IMG/VR virus record: IMGVR_UViG_3300044638_002226
Span: 1 to 32,290 of that record
DNA length: 32,290 nt
Source: a virus
Reading direction: 5' to 3' (one strand)
Shown: positions 8,068 through 15,649 of the stretch, piece after piece
Layout of the letters: the number at the start of each line of letters is the position of its first letter
How positions within the stretch are numbered: position 1 is the first letter of the stretch
Made by a program: the position numbers and the translations under genes
Notes under the pieces: generated by a model
What the model saw: only the letters and a program-made list of their open reading frames with translations
The model's database searches: none
Told to the model about the DNA's origin: nothing

Positions 8068-8316
8068 ATGGCACTTACGCAAAGTTCAGAAGTAGACCGG
8101 GTGGAAGTGGTGGGCGTGTATCGCTCCGTCCAAGTGCGAGAGTCCATCATCGTCCGCGACGGTGACAAGGAGATTGCAAGCAACTTCCATCGCCACATCA
8201 TCAATCCCGGTGATGATTACTCGGCCGAAACTCCGCTTGTCCGGGCCGTATGCGCGGCCGCGCATACTGAGGAAGTGGTTGCCGCATACCAAGCCAGCCT
8301 GGGCGAGCAGGCGTGA
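8068..8316 (+). CDS. small fibre-region protein
   Basis: An 82-residue soluble protein starting two bases after the large fibre's stop. It reads VDRVEVVGVYRSVQVRESII, then FHRHIINPGDDYSAETPLVR, then AAHTEEVVAAYQASLGEQA. Proteins of this size and pattern occur downstream of fibre genes in other phages; the function is not established. The frame stops at TGA 8314-8316, but the same frame continues in a protein-like way for 32 more codons (see findings). An assembly-accessory role is an inference from position. Confidence 0.7.
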   Translation: MALTQSSEVDRVEVVGVYRSVQVRESIIVRDGDKEIASNFHRHIINPGDDYSAETPLVRAVCAAAHTEEVVAAYQASLGEQA

Positions 8317-8513
8317 CCGTGCTGGCAGACTGTTCTGAACCGAACGCCAGAACTGCTCCAGGCGTACCAAGACCGCACTTCCGGGGGCAAACACCAACAG
8401 CGCGTGTACGCCTAGCCGCCCTCGCAGGCCACTAGCCTATAGAGGAAAGCCCAGTCTTGGAGGGCCATTCCAACGCTGTCCGCTGCTGCCCCCCCGGAGC
8501 CTGAGCCTGACGT
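8317..8513 (+). other. 197-base gap between fibre and tail genes
   Basis: This is the longest gap in the structural half. It holds the 32-codon in-frame extension of the previous gene (to TAG 8413-8415) and an overlapping 40-codon frame from GTG 8313 to 8435 that has unremarkable composition. I see no convincing promoter or terminator. A short AGGC-CACTA-GCCT inverted repeat lies at 8426-8438, too weak to call. GGAG at about 8496-8499 is rather far upstream of ATG 8514 to be its ribosome-binding site. Confidence 0.5.
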
Positions 8514-9656
8514 ATGACTCTCCTGACTTACTACGACGCGGTCGAACATCTCATCACCAGCAGTTCGGGTGGCCCGCAGGATGCGGAGCAGACCGACATC
8601 CGCACATCCATCCAGCGCGCCTACAGCGAACTCTCAACGATCCGTGACTGGAACTACTACCAGACTCACGGCCGGATTCGGTTCTCCATCAACTGGTACG
8701 GCTCGGTTACCTACAGCCAAGACACAAGGTTCTTCGACCTGTCGTCTGGGGACGCATTCCCGACCAACTCGGTGCTGTCGCGCATGCGACTCAACAACAC
8801 GGTCGCCAAGATCGCCACCCGCGTCAGCAGCACCCGACTGCTGTGCGACCCGATCCTGACTCCATCCAGCGATTTCCTCAATCCCACAGCAGCCACGCTG
8901 TACCAAGACACCTTCCCCCTGCCGTCCGACTTCCGGTCGCTGGACTCCCCAATCGACCATGTCGCTTGGACGCGGTTCATCTACGTGTCGGCCGACCAAG
9001 CGATGAAGCTGGAGAACGCTAACAACCTTGCAGGACCGCCGCATGCGTGGACGGTCATCAAGGATCCGCATGGCACTGGGTGGGCGATTAAGGTCGTTGG
9101 GTATCCGGTCGCCAACTCCAACTTGGACTTCACGTATCGCCGCCTGCCGCGCCGCCTGCGGATCTCGGGCCATGAGGCTAGCTCGCGTCAGGGCACGGTG
9201 ACCATCGCTGGCACGGCCGTCACTGGCACGGGCACTGCCTTCACAGCCGCCATGGTTGGTTCGGTCATGCGAGTGGGCACCGCCACTGATTTCCCAGGCA
9301 GCGATGGATCGCTTCTCCCCTACCAAGGAGAGGCAGTTATCGCATCAGTCGCCAGCGCCACCTCTTGCACGTTGGCCACCTCCCTTACGGCAACGGGGGC
9401 GAAGTACCTCGTCACCGACATAGTGGACATGTCGCCTGGGATGAATAACGGATTCTTGTCCTGTGCTGCGTATTGGCTGGCCCGCACGCGCAACACCAAG
9501 CCGGACAACGCCTTCGCCATGTACCAGCGGGACTTGCGTCTGGCCATGGAGTCTGATGCCCTCACTCCGTTCCAGCAGCCGCAGCGAGTGATCTTCGATG
9601 CTATGGCGTGGAGGACGCCGCTGCAGGCCGACAACTTCGATGGAGGTAATCCATGA
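8514..9656 (+). CDS. tail/head adaptor-like virion protein
   Basis: A 380-residue protein. Its N-terminal part is helical (YYDAVEHLITSS, then IQRAYSELSTIRDWNYYQTH), followed by beta-rich sequence with a glycine/threonine-rich insertion (GTVTIAGTAVTGTGTAFTAA, about residues 225-300). It ends with a helical part (NGFLSCAAYWLARTR..., MYQRDLRLAMESD) and DNFDGGNP. Such an architecture and its place before the hub-like gene fit an adaptor or tail-tubular-A-type protein bridging portal and tail, but no diagnostic motif proves this. GGAGG encoding part of the terminal DGG (9642-9646) is the ribosome-binding site of the next gene, with which it overlaps by ATGA. Confidence 0.65.
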   Translation: MTLLTYYDAVEHLITSSSGGPQDAEQTDIRTSIQRAYSELSTIRDWNYYQTHGRIRFSINWYGSVTYSQDTRFFDLSSGDAFPTNSVLSRMRLNNTVAKIATRVSSTRLLCDPILTPSSDFLNPTAATLYQDTFPLPSDFRSLDSPIDHVAWTRFIYVSADQAMKLENANNLAGPPHAWTVIKDPHGTGWAIKVVGYPVANSNLDFTYRRLPRRLRISGHEASSRQGTVTIAGTAVTGTGTAFTAAMVGSVMRVGTATDFPGSDGSLLPYQGEAVIASVASATSCTLATSLTATGAKYLVTDIVDMSPGMNNGFLSCAAYWLARTRNTKPDNAFAMYQRDLRLAMESDALTPFQQPQRVIFDAMAWRTPLQADNFDGGNP

Positions 9657-9928
9657 TCGTCATCGACAAATGGGCTGGGCTGGTCACAAACGCCTCGCCG
9701 TATTCCATACCTCCCGGCTCAACGGTACAGCAAGTCAACCTGCAGTGCTTGGTGCCGGGGAAGCTCACTGTGCGCGCTGGCCTGTCGCCCATCACGTTTA
9801 CTTCTGCCGACTCCACGGCATCTCCTGTTGTGTCAGCCTTCCGATACCAGAGCGGCACACAAGAGCATCTCGTCTACCAAGACTCGGCCGGACGCATCTA
9901 CTCCTCCGTGAAGACAGGCAGCGCCTAA
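9653..9928 (+). CDS. N-terminal part of a tail hub/nozzle-type protein, separate gene
   Basis: A 91-residue protein starting IVIDKWAGLVTNASPYSIPP, then VQQVNLQCLVPGKLTVRAGL, and later VSAFRYQ...EHLVYQDSAGRIY. This is the way tail-nozzle or packaged-DNA-stabilisation beta-propeller proteins usually begin: a strand that names the features loaded on the ring, then the first blade. The frame then stops, and the following gene starts on the overlapping TAATG in another frame with the rest of the propeller. The two may be subunits of one structure. The ribosome-binding site is strong (GGAGG, six bases before ATG). Confidence 0.65.
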   Translation: MIVIDKWAGLVTNASPYSIPPGSTVQQVNLQCLVPGKLTVRAGLSPITFTSADSTASPVVSAFRYQSGTQEHLVYQDSAGRIYSSVKTGSA

Positions 9929-12513
9929 TGACCTATCTGGCCCAGCGTCGATCCGGCCAAGTCGTCTCAATCTCAATAACCACTGGCGGTTCCGGGTACA
10001 CCGCTCCACCTTCAGTGAGCTTTTCTGGCGGCGGCGGCACGGGCGCTGTCGGACTTGCCCACATGGCCGGTACGCAGGTTGAGTCTGTTGTTATCACCAA
10101 TGGTGGAACAGGCTACACATCCGCCCCCACGGTCACTCTCTCTGGCAATGCCTTGGCGTCCGCGAGCGTCTACGCGGGATCTATCATCCCGGCGTCGTTT
10201 GTCCGCTCCCGCTTCAATGATCTGTACGTGTTCGATGGCATGGGCCGCGGCCTGCGCTGGGATGGCTCCGCAGGCACCATGCAGCCAATCGGGTTGCAGA
10301 AGCCCTACAAGGGACCGGCAGTCGCTATCGCAAGTTCATCAATGGCTGGCTATGTGGATGCGGTCAATGTCGTCAGCCCCGGCAACGGCTACTCGGTCGC
10401 TCCGACAGTCACGTTCTCTGGCGGCTCCCCAACCACCACTGCAGTGGCGCGTGCGGATGTCGCTGGCGGAAGGGTTGTCGGCATCACCATCTCGGAGCCT
10501 GGGGCGGGCTACACATCTGCTCCAGCCGTGTCCCTGAGCGTCAGCAATGCGGCTGGTGCGACGTTCTCTGTTGGCGTCTCTGGATCTGTGCAGGCCGTAA
10601 CTGTGGTCAATGGCGGCACGGGCTATACCTCCACTCCCACGGTGGTGTTCTCCAGTGCGCAGGGTCTGACCGGCGCGAACGCTGTCGTCACCGTATCGGA
10701 CACTGGCGTTATCTCGGCCGTAGACCTTCGCTCTGGCGGCAAGGGAGCGACTGGCGCTGTGACTGCTTCGCTGACTGGAGGCGGTGGTGCGGGTGCCGTC
10801 CTGTCTGTCGGCATGCAGTACGGGGTAGCGGCGGTGACGGTCACCAACGGCGGGACCGGCTTTCTCTCGCCGCCCACCATCTCATTTCAGCCCGACCCCA
10901 CCGACGATACAGCCTCTGCAGCCGCGGCCACTGCGGCGGTGTCCGGCGGAAGCATAACGAAGGTATCTGTCTATGGCGCTGGCAGCTACGCCTTGCCGCC
11001 GACTGTGGCGCTTGGCGACTACAACGCCACTGCCACCGCGACTGTCTCCAACGTCCTGCGCGGCAAGTATAAGTGCGCGATCCGATACATCGACTCCACG
11101 CCAGAGAAGTTCCGCGGCCCGATCAGTTCTTCGATTTCGGAACTGGTTGAGGTTGACGTTCAAAACGGTGCGTCCTCTTTGACCTGGACGCTTGCGCACG
11201 CGGGGCTGGACGACCGTGTCACTGCCGTAGAGTTGTGGCGCACCACCTCCGACCAAAGCGTCCTGCTGTTCCGCGTGGCGAAGATCCTGCGGTCGGCCGG
11301 GAATTTTACTGGCACGTTCACCGATACGTTCACTGACGAGCAGCTGTCTGATGCGGAGCGCGATGGCTACGGCTTGCTGCCTGTGACGCTGCCTAGCGGC
11401 CAGCTGAACGCCCGCCGGTTTGGAGTGCCTCCCGGGAATTTCTCAGTGGCGTGCATGTTCCAAGACCGCTGCTGGCTGGCCGTGGATACGACCGGCGAGA
11501 AACCCAACAGCCTCTACTTCTCAGAGGTGGACGAGCCAGAATCCATCCCCTTGGAAAATGAGCTTGTTGTCCAGGAGAACGCTGGCGACTCCGATGCAGT
11601 GGTGGCCCTCATCCCTCTTGGCTCATTTCTAGTCGCCGCCCAGTCCCGGCACCTATACAAGCTGAACTACGTGGCCCAGCCAGTGCTGGATGCCAGCATC
11701 ATGCTGGTGGCCTACCGCGGCGTGCTGAACAGCCGCTGCTGGGATGTGATGGGCGGCGTGGCTTTCATTGCGGATAGCTACGGGATGTACGTATTTGACG
11801 GCCAGGGCGACCAGCCTATCTCCGTGCCGGTGGACAACTACTGGCGTGACGGCATCATCGACTTCTCAAAGTCCGCGCTGTTTTTTGTGCGGGCCGACTT
11901 GGCCACCAAGGTTGTCCGATTCTTCTACTGCAACTCCACAGACTCCTCGCCCGCCCGCGCGCTGTGCTACTCGGTAACTACCAAGTCTTGGTGGGACGAG
12001 CAGTACGCAGTGCCACTGACTGCAGCGGCACCCTATGCAGTTGGCGGGCAGCAGGGGGTTGCGTACGCCGCGTCTGGCTTCGTACGCATGGCTGGTTACT
12101 CGGACAACGGCACGGCCATCCCGTACAGCTTCCGTTCCGGCAACATGGAGCTAGTGAATGAGGACAGCAGGCAGGCCGTGAGCGTACTGTACACGCCGAC
12201 TACTGGCGATGCCCCGCTCTCGCTGTCTCGCTACTTCAACGGCTCCGATACCCCGCGTCCGAATGCCGTTGCCAGTGATCGGGGGGATGGGTTTGTCCCA
12301 GTCGTCCCGGGCGCGGAGTCCGTTTTGAACATGAAACGCACCCGCTCTACTCTCGGGGAGGCGAGCGGTGTTGCACGCGCCATGTTCAGCGGCGGCAATG
12401 AAGAGCGCTCTGCCGGTGCCGACAGGCATGTCGCCGTAGCGTTTGCCGGTACTCAGTCGTCGTCCGCGAACACTCCTTCCATACACACGGTCGTTGTGGA
12501 GGGTGCGAAGTAG
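9928..12513 (+). CDS. tail hub/nozzle-like protein carrying beta-roll repeats
   Basis: An 861-residue protein. I chose ATG 9928 (TAATG overlap) rather than upstream in-frame codons because they lie over the two preceding genes. It interleaves propeller-like segments (SRFNDLYVFDGMGRGLRWDG; CMFQDRCWLAVDTTGEKPNS; SFLVAAQSRHLYKLNYVAQP; MGGVAFIADSYGMYVFDGQG) with about eight beta-roll units of the NGGTGYTSAPTVTLSG type. The repeating FxxDRCWLAV/LYxFDG strands and the location resemble T7 gp12-like or P22 gp10-like tail proteins, which close the portal channel and carry fibres. The family assignment is by resemblance, not by search. Confidence 0.65.
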   Translation: MTYLAQRRSGQVVSISITTGGSGYTAPPSVSFSGGGGTGAVGLAHMAGTQVESVVITNGGTGYTSAPTVTLSGNALASASVYAGSIIPASFVRSRFNDLYVFDGMGRGLRWDGSAGTMQPIGLQKPYKGPAVAIASSSMAGYVDAVNVVSPGNGYSVAPTVTFSGGSPTTTAVARADVAGGRVVGITISEPGAGYTSAPAVSLSVSNAAGATFSVGVSGSVQAVTVVNGGTGYTSTPTVVFSSAQGLTGANAVVTVSDTGVISAVDLRSGGKGATGAVTASLTGGGGAGAVLSVGMQYGVAAVTVTNGGTGFLSPPTISFQPDPTDDTASAAAATAAVSGGSITKVSVYGAGSYALPPTVALGDYNATATATVSNVLRGKYKCAIRYIDSTPEKFRGPISSSISELVEVDVQNGASSLTWTLAHAGLDDRVTAVELWRTTSDQSVLLFRVAKILRSAGNFTGTFTDTFTDEQLSDAERDGYGLLPVTLPSGQLNARRFGVPPGNFSVACMFQDRCWLAVDTTGEKPNSLYFSEVDEPESIPLENELVVQENAGDSDAVVALIPLGSFLVAAQSRHLYKLNYVAQPVLDASIMLVAYRGVLNSRCWDVMGGVAFIADSYGMYVFDGQGDQPISVPVDNYWRDGIIDFSKSALFFVRADLATKVVRFFYCNSTDSSPARALCYSVTTKSWWDEQYAVPLTAAAPYAVGGQQGVAYAASGFVRMAGYSDNGTAIPYSFRSGNMELVNEDSRQAVSVLYTPTTGDAPLSLSRYFNGSDTPRPNAVASDRGDGFVPVVPGAESVLNMKRTRSTLGEASGVARAMFSGGNEERSAGADRHVAVAFAGTQSSSANTPSIHTVVVEGAK
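9961..11020 (+). repeat. eight beta-roll repeats within the hub-like protein
   Basis: Units begin near 9961, 10078, 10354, 10474, 10588, 10708, 10825 and 10951. Each has the pattern V..V.I.NGGTGYTS.PTV..SG. Units 1-2 are separated from units 3-8 by a propeller-like segment (about 10190-10350), so repeats appear to occupy two loops. The last two are the most degenerate (NGGTGFLSPPTISF; GAGSYALPPTVALG). This unit is common in phage and bacterial surface proteins and probably forms a projecting stalk. Confidence 0.8.
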
Positions 12514-14402
12514 TGTTTACGCAAAGCATGCCGCAACTGGCGCAGGCTCTGTCCGGCGCTCTCCCAGAGGCCGCGCTGCGGCAGCTGATGCAGGCTCTCG
12601 GTAACTGCCAGCAGCCGCTCTCGCACCGCGGTGCGGTCAATATCCAGCCCCCAAACACCACAGGCGCTGGTGGTCTGGCGCGGCCAGGAGTGTGGAGAAC
12701 ATCCGACTACCGCGATCTGCTGCCTACCGCTGGCCAAGACACGTTCATTGATGTCGCTGGTGACACTTACAACAACACCAACAACACCAACAACTACGAC
12801 GGTCACCAGTTCAATTTCCCGATCAACCAAGACTTCAACTACAACAACTACTTCGGTGGCGACACGTTCAACGTCGCAGGCAACAGCACGTTTGAAAACA
12901 CCACCATCAACAACACAACCACCGAGAACCTCAACACCACCAACCTTAATGTTGACTACATCAACAACACCTACGTTGGTCAAGCCGGTCGCGATGGCGC
13001 GAGCGGGCGTGACGGGCGCGATGGCATAACCACCATCCTTTTTGGCGGCGGTGGTTTCGTTCCGATGCAGTGGCCTTTCACTAACGGCCGCACGCGCATT
13101 CTGAAGAGCGTGATTGTTAACGGCACAGTAGGTGTGCCGCACGCGACCAACGCCTACGTGTTCGACAAAGCGGTGACGGTTGGCACCACGGACAGAAACA
13201 AGGAGTTTACGGTCACGGGAACCGTGGAAGTTCCGACTGTCGAAAGCGCAAGCCTCAGTGCCATCAGCGCCTCCGGTACGGTAACCCTGCCGACCGTCAC
13301 GGGCGGTTCATTATCGGGTGCCACAGCGAGCGGCAACATTTCCTACGACACGTACCCGACCGCTACGTGCAGCACCATCACTGGCACGGTATCTCTTCCT
13401 ACTGGCGGGTCGCTGTCAGGAGCGACGGCTGACGGCACCATTTCCTACGACACTTACCCAACAGCTACCTGTGGCACTGTGTCAGGAACCGTCTCGCTCC
13501 CAACCACCGGGGCACTCGCTGGCGCAACGGCCAGCGGCACAATCACGTACGACATATACCCGACCGTCAACGTGGGATCCGTGACTGGATTGTGCTCGGT
13601 GCCGACGACGGGATCTTTTACCGCAACGCCAGAGGGCATCAAAGCAGACGCTTCACTGGGTTCTCTGGCAGGAACGGTCACCATCCCGATTCCGACCGGA
13701 GGTTACTTGGACGCCTCCTGCAAGTTAGTGCTTACAACCACCAACCAGACCTACAACGTGACCTTCACGGGCACGCCCGGGGTGACCATTAGCTCGCAGG
13801 GAAGTGTTGCGGGCAGTGTTTTGCTGGGCGGTGAAACGAGCCGTAGCCTTACTATCTTTGGCCCATCCGTAACTCTGAACAAGTCCACCGCAACCGTCAC
13901 GCCGACGTTCACGGTCGCAGGTGGTACGGTCGCCCTGTCTGGCTCCACATCTCGCGCGTTGTCAATCACAACGCCAACCATCTCGCTCACCAAGACAAAT
14001 GCCACCGCCGCGTTTTCTGCTCCAGTTTCCGGTGGTGTTGTTTCGCTGACTGGCTCTACAGCCACCGCCGTCTCCATCACCACGCCCACCGTCACACTCA
14101 CAAAGTCCTCCGGGTCCGCATCTGCCTCGCTCACGGTGAATGGCGGCACGTTCACTCCAACGAGCGGCAGCACCACATCGACAGTTACGGTCAGTGCTAC
14201 TGGAGCCACCGTCACGCTAACGGCGGGCACCATTGATGTGCCCGCGTCCTTAAGTGGTTCAATAGCAGTCAAGGAGCCTACGGGCGAAGGGACTCTGAAG
14301 GACGACGAGGTGTCACTGGATGAAGAGCAGGAGACAAAGAAACTGGACATAACAGTAGTGCAAAAGGCAGACTTTCTCGTTTATTTGAGGCCGCGCATCT
14401 AA
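12513..14402 (+). CDS. Asn-rich, collagen-like, beta-repeat virion protein
   Basis: A 629-residue protein from GTG 12513 (TAGTG overlap). In order: a helical N-terminus (PQLAQALSGALPEAALRQLM); an Asn/Thr-rich tract at about residues 85-155 (DTYNNTNNTNNYDG, FNYNNYFGGDTFN); a short collagen-like GRDGASGRDGRDG at 159-171; three approximately 34-residue repeats with SGATASG.ISYDTYPTATC; then three or four approximately 37-residue repeats with SRALSITTPTISLTK; and a charged C-terminus (DDEVSLDEEQETKKLDITVV). The pattern suggests a long trimeric fibre or whisker anchored by its N-terminus. I do not recognise a family. Confidence 0.75.
   Translation: MFTQSMPQLAQALSGALPEAALRQLMQALGNCQQPLSHRGAVNIQPPNTTGAGGLARPGVWRTSDYRDLLPTAGQDTFIDVAGDTYNNTNNTNNYDGHQFNFPINQDFNYNNYFGGDTFNVAGNSTFENTTINNTTTENLNTTNLNVDYINNTYVGQAGRDGASGRDGRDGITTILFGGGGFVPMQWPFTNGRTRILKSVIVNGTVGVPHATNAYVFDKAVTVGTTDRNKEFTVTGTVEVPTVESASLSAISASGTVTLPTVTGGSLSGATASGNISYDTYPTATCSTITGTVSLPTGGSLSGATADGTISYDTYPTATCGTVSGTVSLPTTGALAGATASGTITYDIYPTVNVGSVTGLCSVPTTGSFTATPEGIKADASLGSLAGTVTIPIPTGGYLDASCKLVLTTTNQTYNVTFTGTPGVTISSQGSVAGSVLLGGETSRSLTIFGPSVTLNKSTATVTPTFTVAGGTVALSGSTSRALSITTPTISLTKTNATAAFSAPVSGGVVSLTGSTATAVSITTPTVTLTKSSGSASASLTVNGGTFTPTSGSTTSTVTVSATGATVTLTAGTIDVPASLSGSIAVKEPTGEGTLKDDEVSLDEEQETKKLDITVVQKADFLVYLRPRI
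13275..13586 (+). repeat. three tandem 34-36-codon beta repeats
   Basis: Units run 13275-13382, 13383-13484 and 13485-13586. Each holds GT(V)(S/T)LPT...SGATA.G.I.YD.YPT. The first two also share a Cys after YPTAT. They lie just upstream of a second, different repeat family at roughly 13800-14220 in the same gene. Confidence 0.85.
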
Positions 14403-15640
14403 TGGCGTGTCCATGTTGCGAGACAGGCCGGTGCTGCAATGGTGCCACTTGCACTGCTACGGGAGCCTCTCAGTGCGCTGCCACTTCCGGCACGTTTACA
14501 GCGGGCGGGAATTGCACGCAGTACGCATGCACCGCCCCCGTAAACCAGCCTTCAGTCTCCCCGCAATGCACTCTTGCGGATGCGTGCCAGTGCAGTAATG
14601 CAGGTAAGATTCTGCACGCCCCCTACACTACATGCAATTGTGTCACGCTGACTTCGGGCGGTGTCTTTAACGGCGGGTGCCCAAGCTACTACTGCAACGC
14701 ATGCGACACCGCCACGGGTGTCTGCGTTCTCACCTGCCCTGCTCCTCGTTCCTGCTGTGCCGGAACGTGCTGTCCGCTGTCGCAGAGATGCGATAATGCC
14801 AGCGGGAACTGTGTGAACAAGTGTACGACCGGCGCGTTTTGCGCTGGCACGGGTTCGGCCTACGCCTGTTGCACATCTGGACAGAAGTGCTGCGGGTCAT
14901 CTGGATGTCTTCCTGCATCGACCACCAGCTTCACCGTCGATGTCACCACAAACGAGTGGCTGAACACTGGCGTGACGCTTACGGCGGGTTCAGCCGTGGC
15001 GATCTCGGCCACGGCGAGTTGCGACCGCTGCGCTGCCGGGACAGTGGAGTGGGCGGGAGCCGGTTCGACTGCCACGCCCAATGGCGTGCCTGCTGCTGAC
15101 TGCTCCAATTCGAACAGCGTGGTGTTTGCTATTTGCCACATGGCTCTCATTGGCAGGATTGGCCTAACAGGCACCCCCTTCTTGGTTGGCTCAAGTTACT
15201 CCGGGTCGCCTGGGGCGGGCCTGTTGTACCTGCGCCAGAACGATTCAAATACTGGAGACAACCGCGGAACTTTCACCGGTACCATCACACCGGACCCCTG
15301 CCCCGGCTACACGCCCGCAGCCATTGGTGATCCAATCGTTTACGCGGCCGGGGAGGAACCACCAAAATCGTTACCGGGGCCGGGGGCTGCGCTGAAATCC
15401 ATCCTCCGCTTGGCCGGGATCGTCGCCTCCCCCACCTGCAGTTGTAACGCCAGAGCCGCACAGATGGACGTTTGGGGCGAATGGGAGTGCCTGCAACGCC
15501 TCCCAGAAATCACGGGCTGGCTCAAGGAAGAGGCCGAAAAGCGGGAATTGTGGTTCTTCCCACCGGCCGGGGTGGCTCTGATTCTGGCCGCGATTTCCCT
15601 GTCGGCACTGAAACGGCCGTTCCGGGGCACTAACAGGTAG
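14402..15640 (+). CDS. cysteine-rich protein with PA-IL/LecA-like lectin domain
   Basis: A 412-residue protein from ATG 14402 (TAATG overlap). Residues 1-170 hold 32 cysteines in patterns such as CPCCETGRCCNG, SCCAGTCCPLSQRC and ACCTSGQKCCG, suggesting knotted, disulfide-rich or metal-binding modules. Residues about 175-296 match the PA-IL (LecA) galactose-lectin pattern: EWLNTGVTLTAGSAVAISAT, then MALIGRIG, TPFLVG, and LLYLRQNDSNTGDNRGTFTG. The calcium-site NDxxxxDN-type loop is present. The C-terminus has CSCNARAAQMDVWGEWEC, then a helical GWLKEEAEKR and a hydrophobic stretch (388-403). I associate this last domain with planctomycete-linked phage proteins. Probably a glycan-binding virion protein. 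Confidence 0.75.
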   Translation: MACPCCETGRCCNGATCTATGASQCAATSGTFTAGGNCTQYACTAPVNQPSVSPQCTLADACQCSNAGKILHAPYTTCNCVTLTSGGVFNGGCPSYYCNACDTATGVCVLTCPAPRSCCAGTCCPLSQRCDNASGNCVNKCTTGAFCAGTGSAYACCTSGQKCCGSSGCLPASTTSFTVDVTTNEWLNTGVTLTAGSAVAISATASCDRCAAGTVEWAGAGSTATPNGVPAADCSNSNSVVFAICHMALIGRIGLTGTPFLVGSSYSGSPGAGLLYLRQNDSNTGDNRGTFTGTITPDPCPGYTPAAIGDPIVYAAGEEPPKSLPGPGAALKSILRLAGIVASPTCSCNARAAQMDVWGEWECLQRLPEITGWLKEEAEKRELWFFPPAGVALILAAISLSALKRPFRGTNR

Positions 15641-15649
15641 GAGACTTTC

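Noticed and set aside
8313-8435. A 40-codon gene from GTG 8313
   Set aside because: It overlaps the stop by GTGA but encodes Pro/Arg/Ala-rich sequence without structure; the other frame in this gap looks more protein-like.
9598-9927. Upstream extension of the hub-like protein
   Set aside because: It would run out of frame through the end of one gene and all of the 91-residue gene; the TAATG overlap at 9928 is the natural start.
12765-12976. CRISPR or satellite array because of repeated AAC triplets
   Set aside because: The repeats are codon-scale and in frame within a long gene, with no spacer-repeat periodicity.
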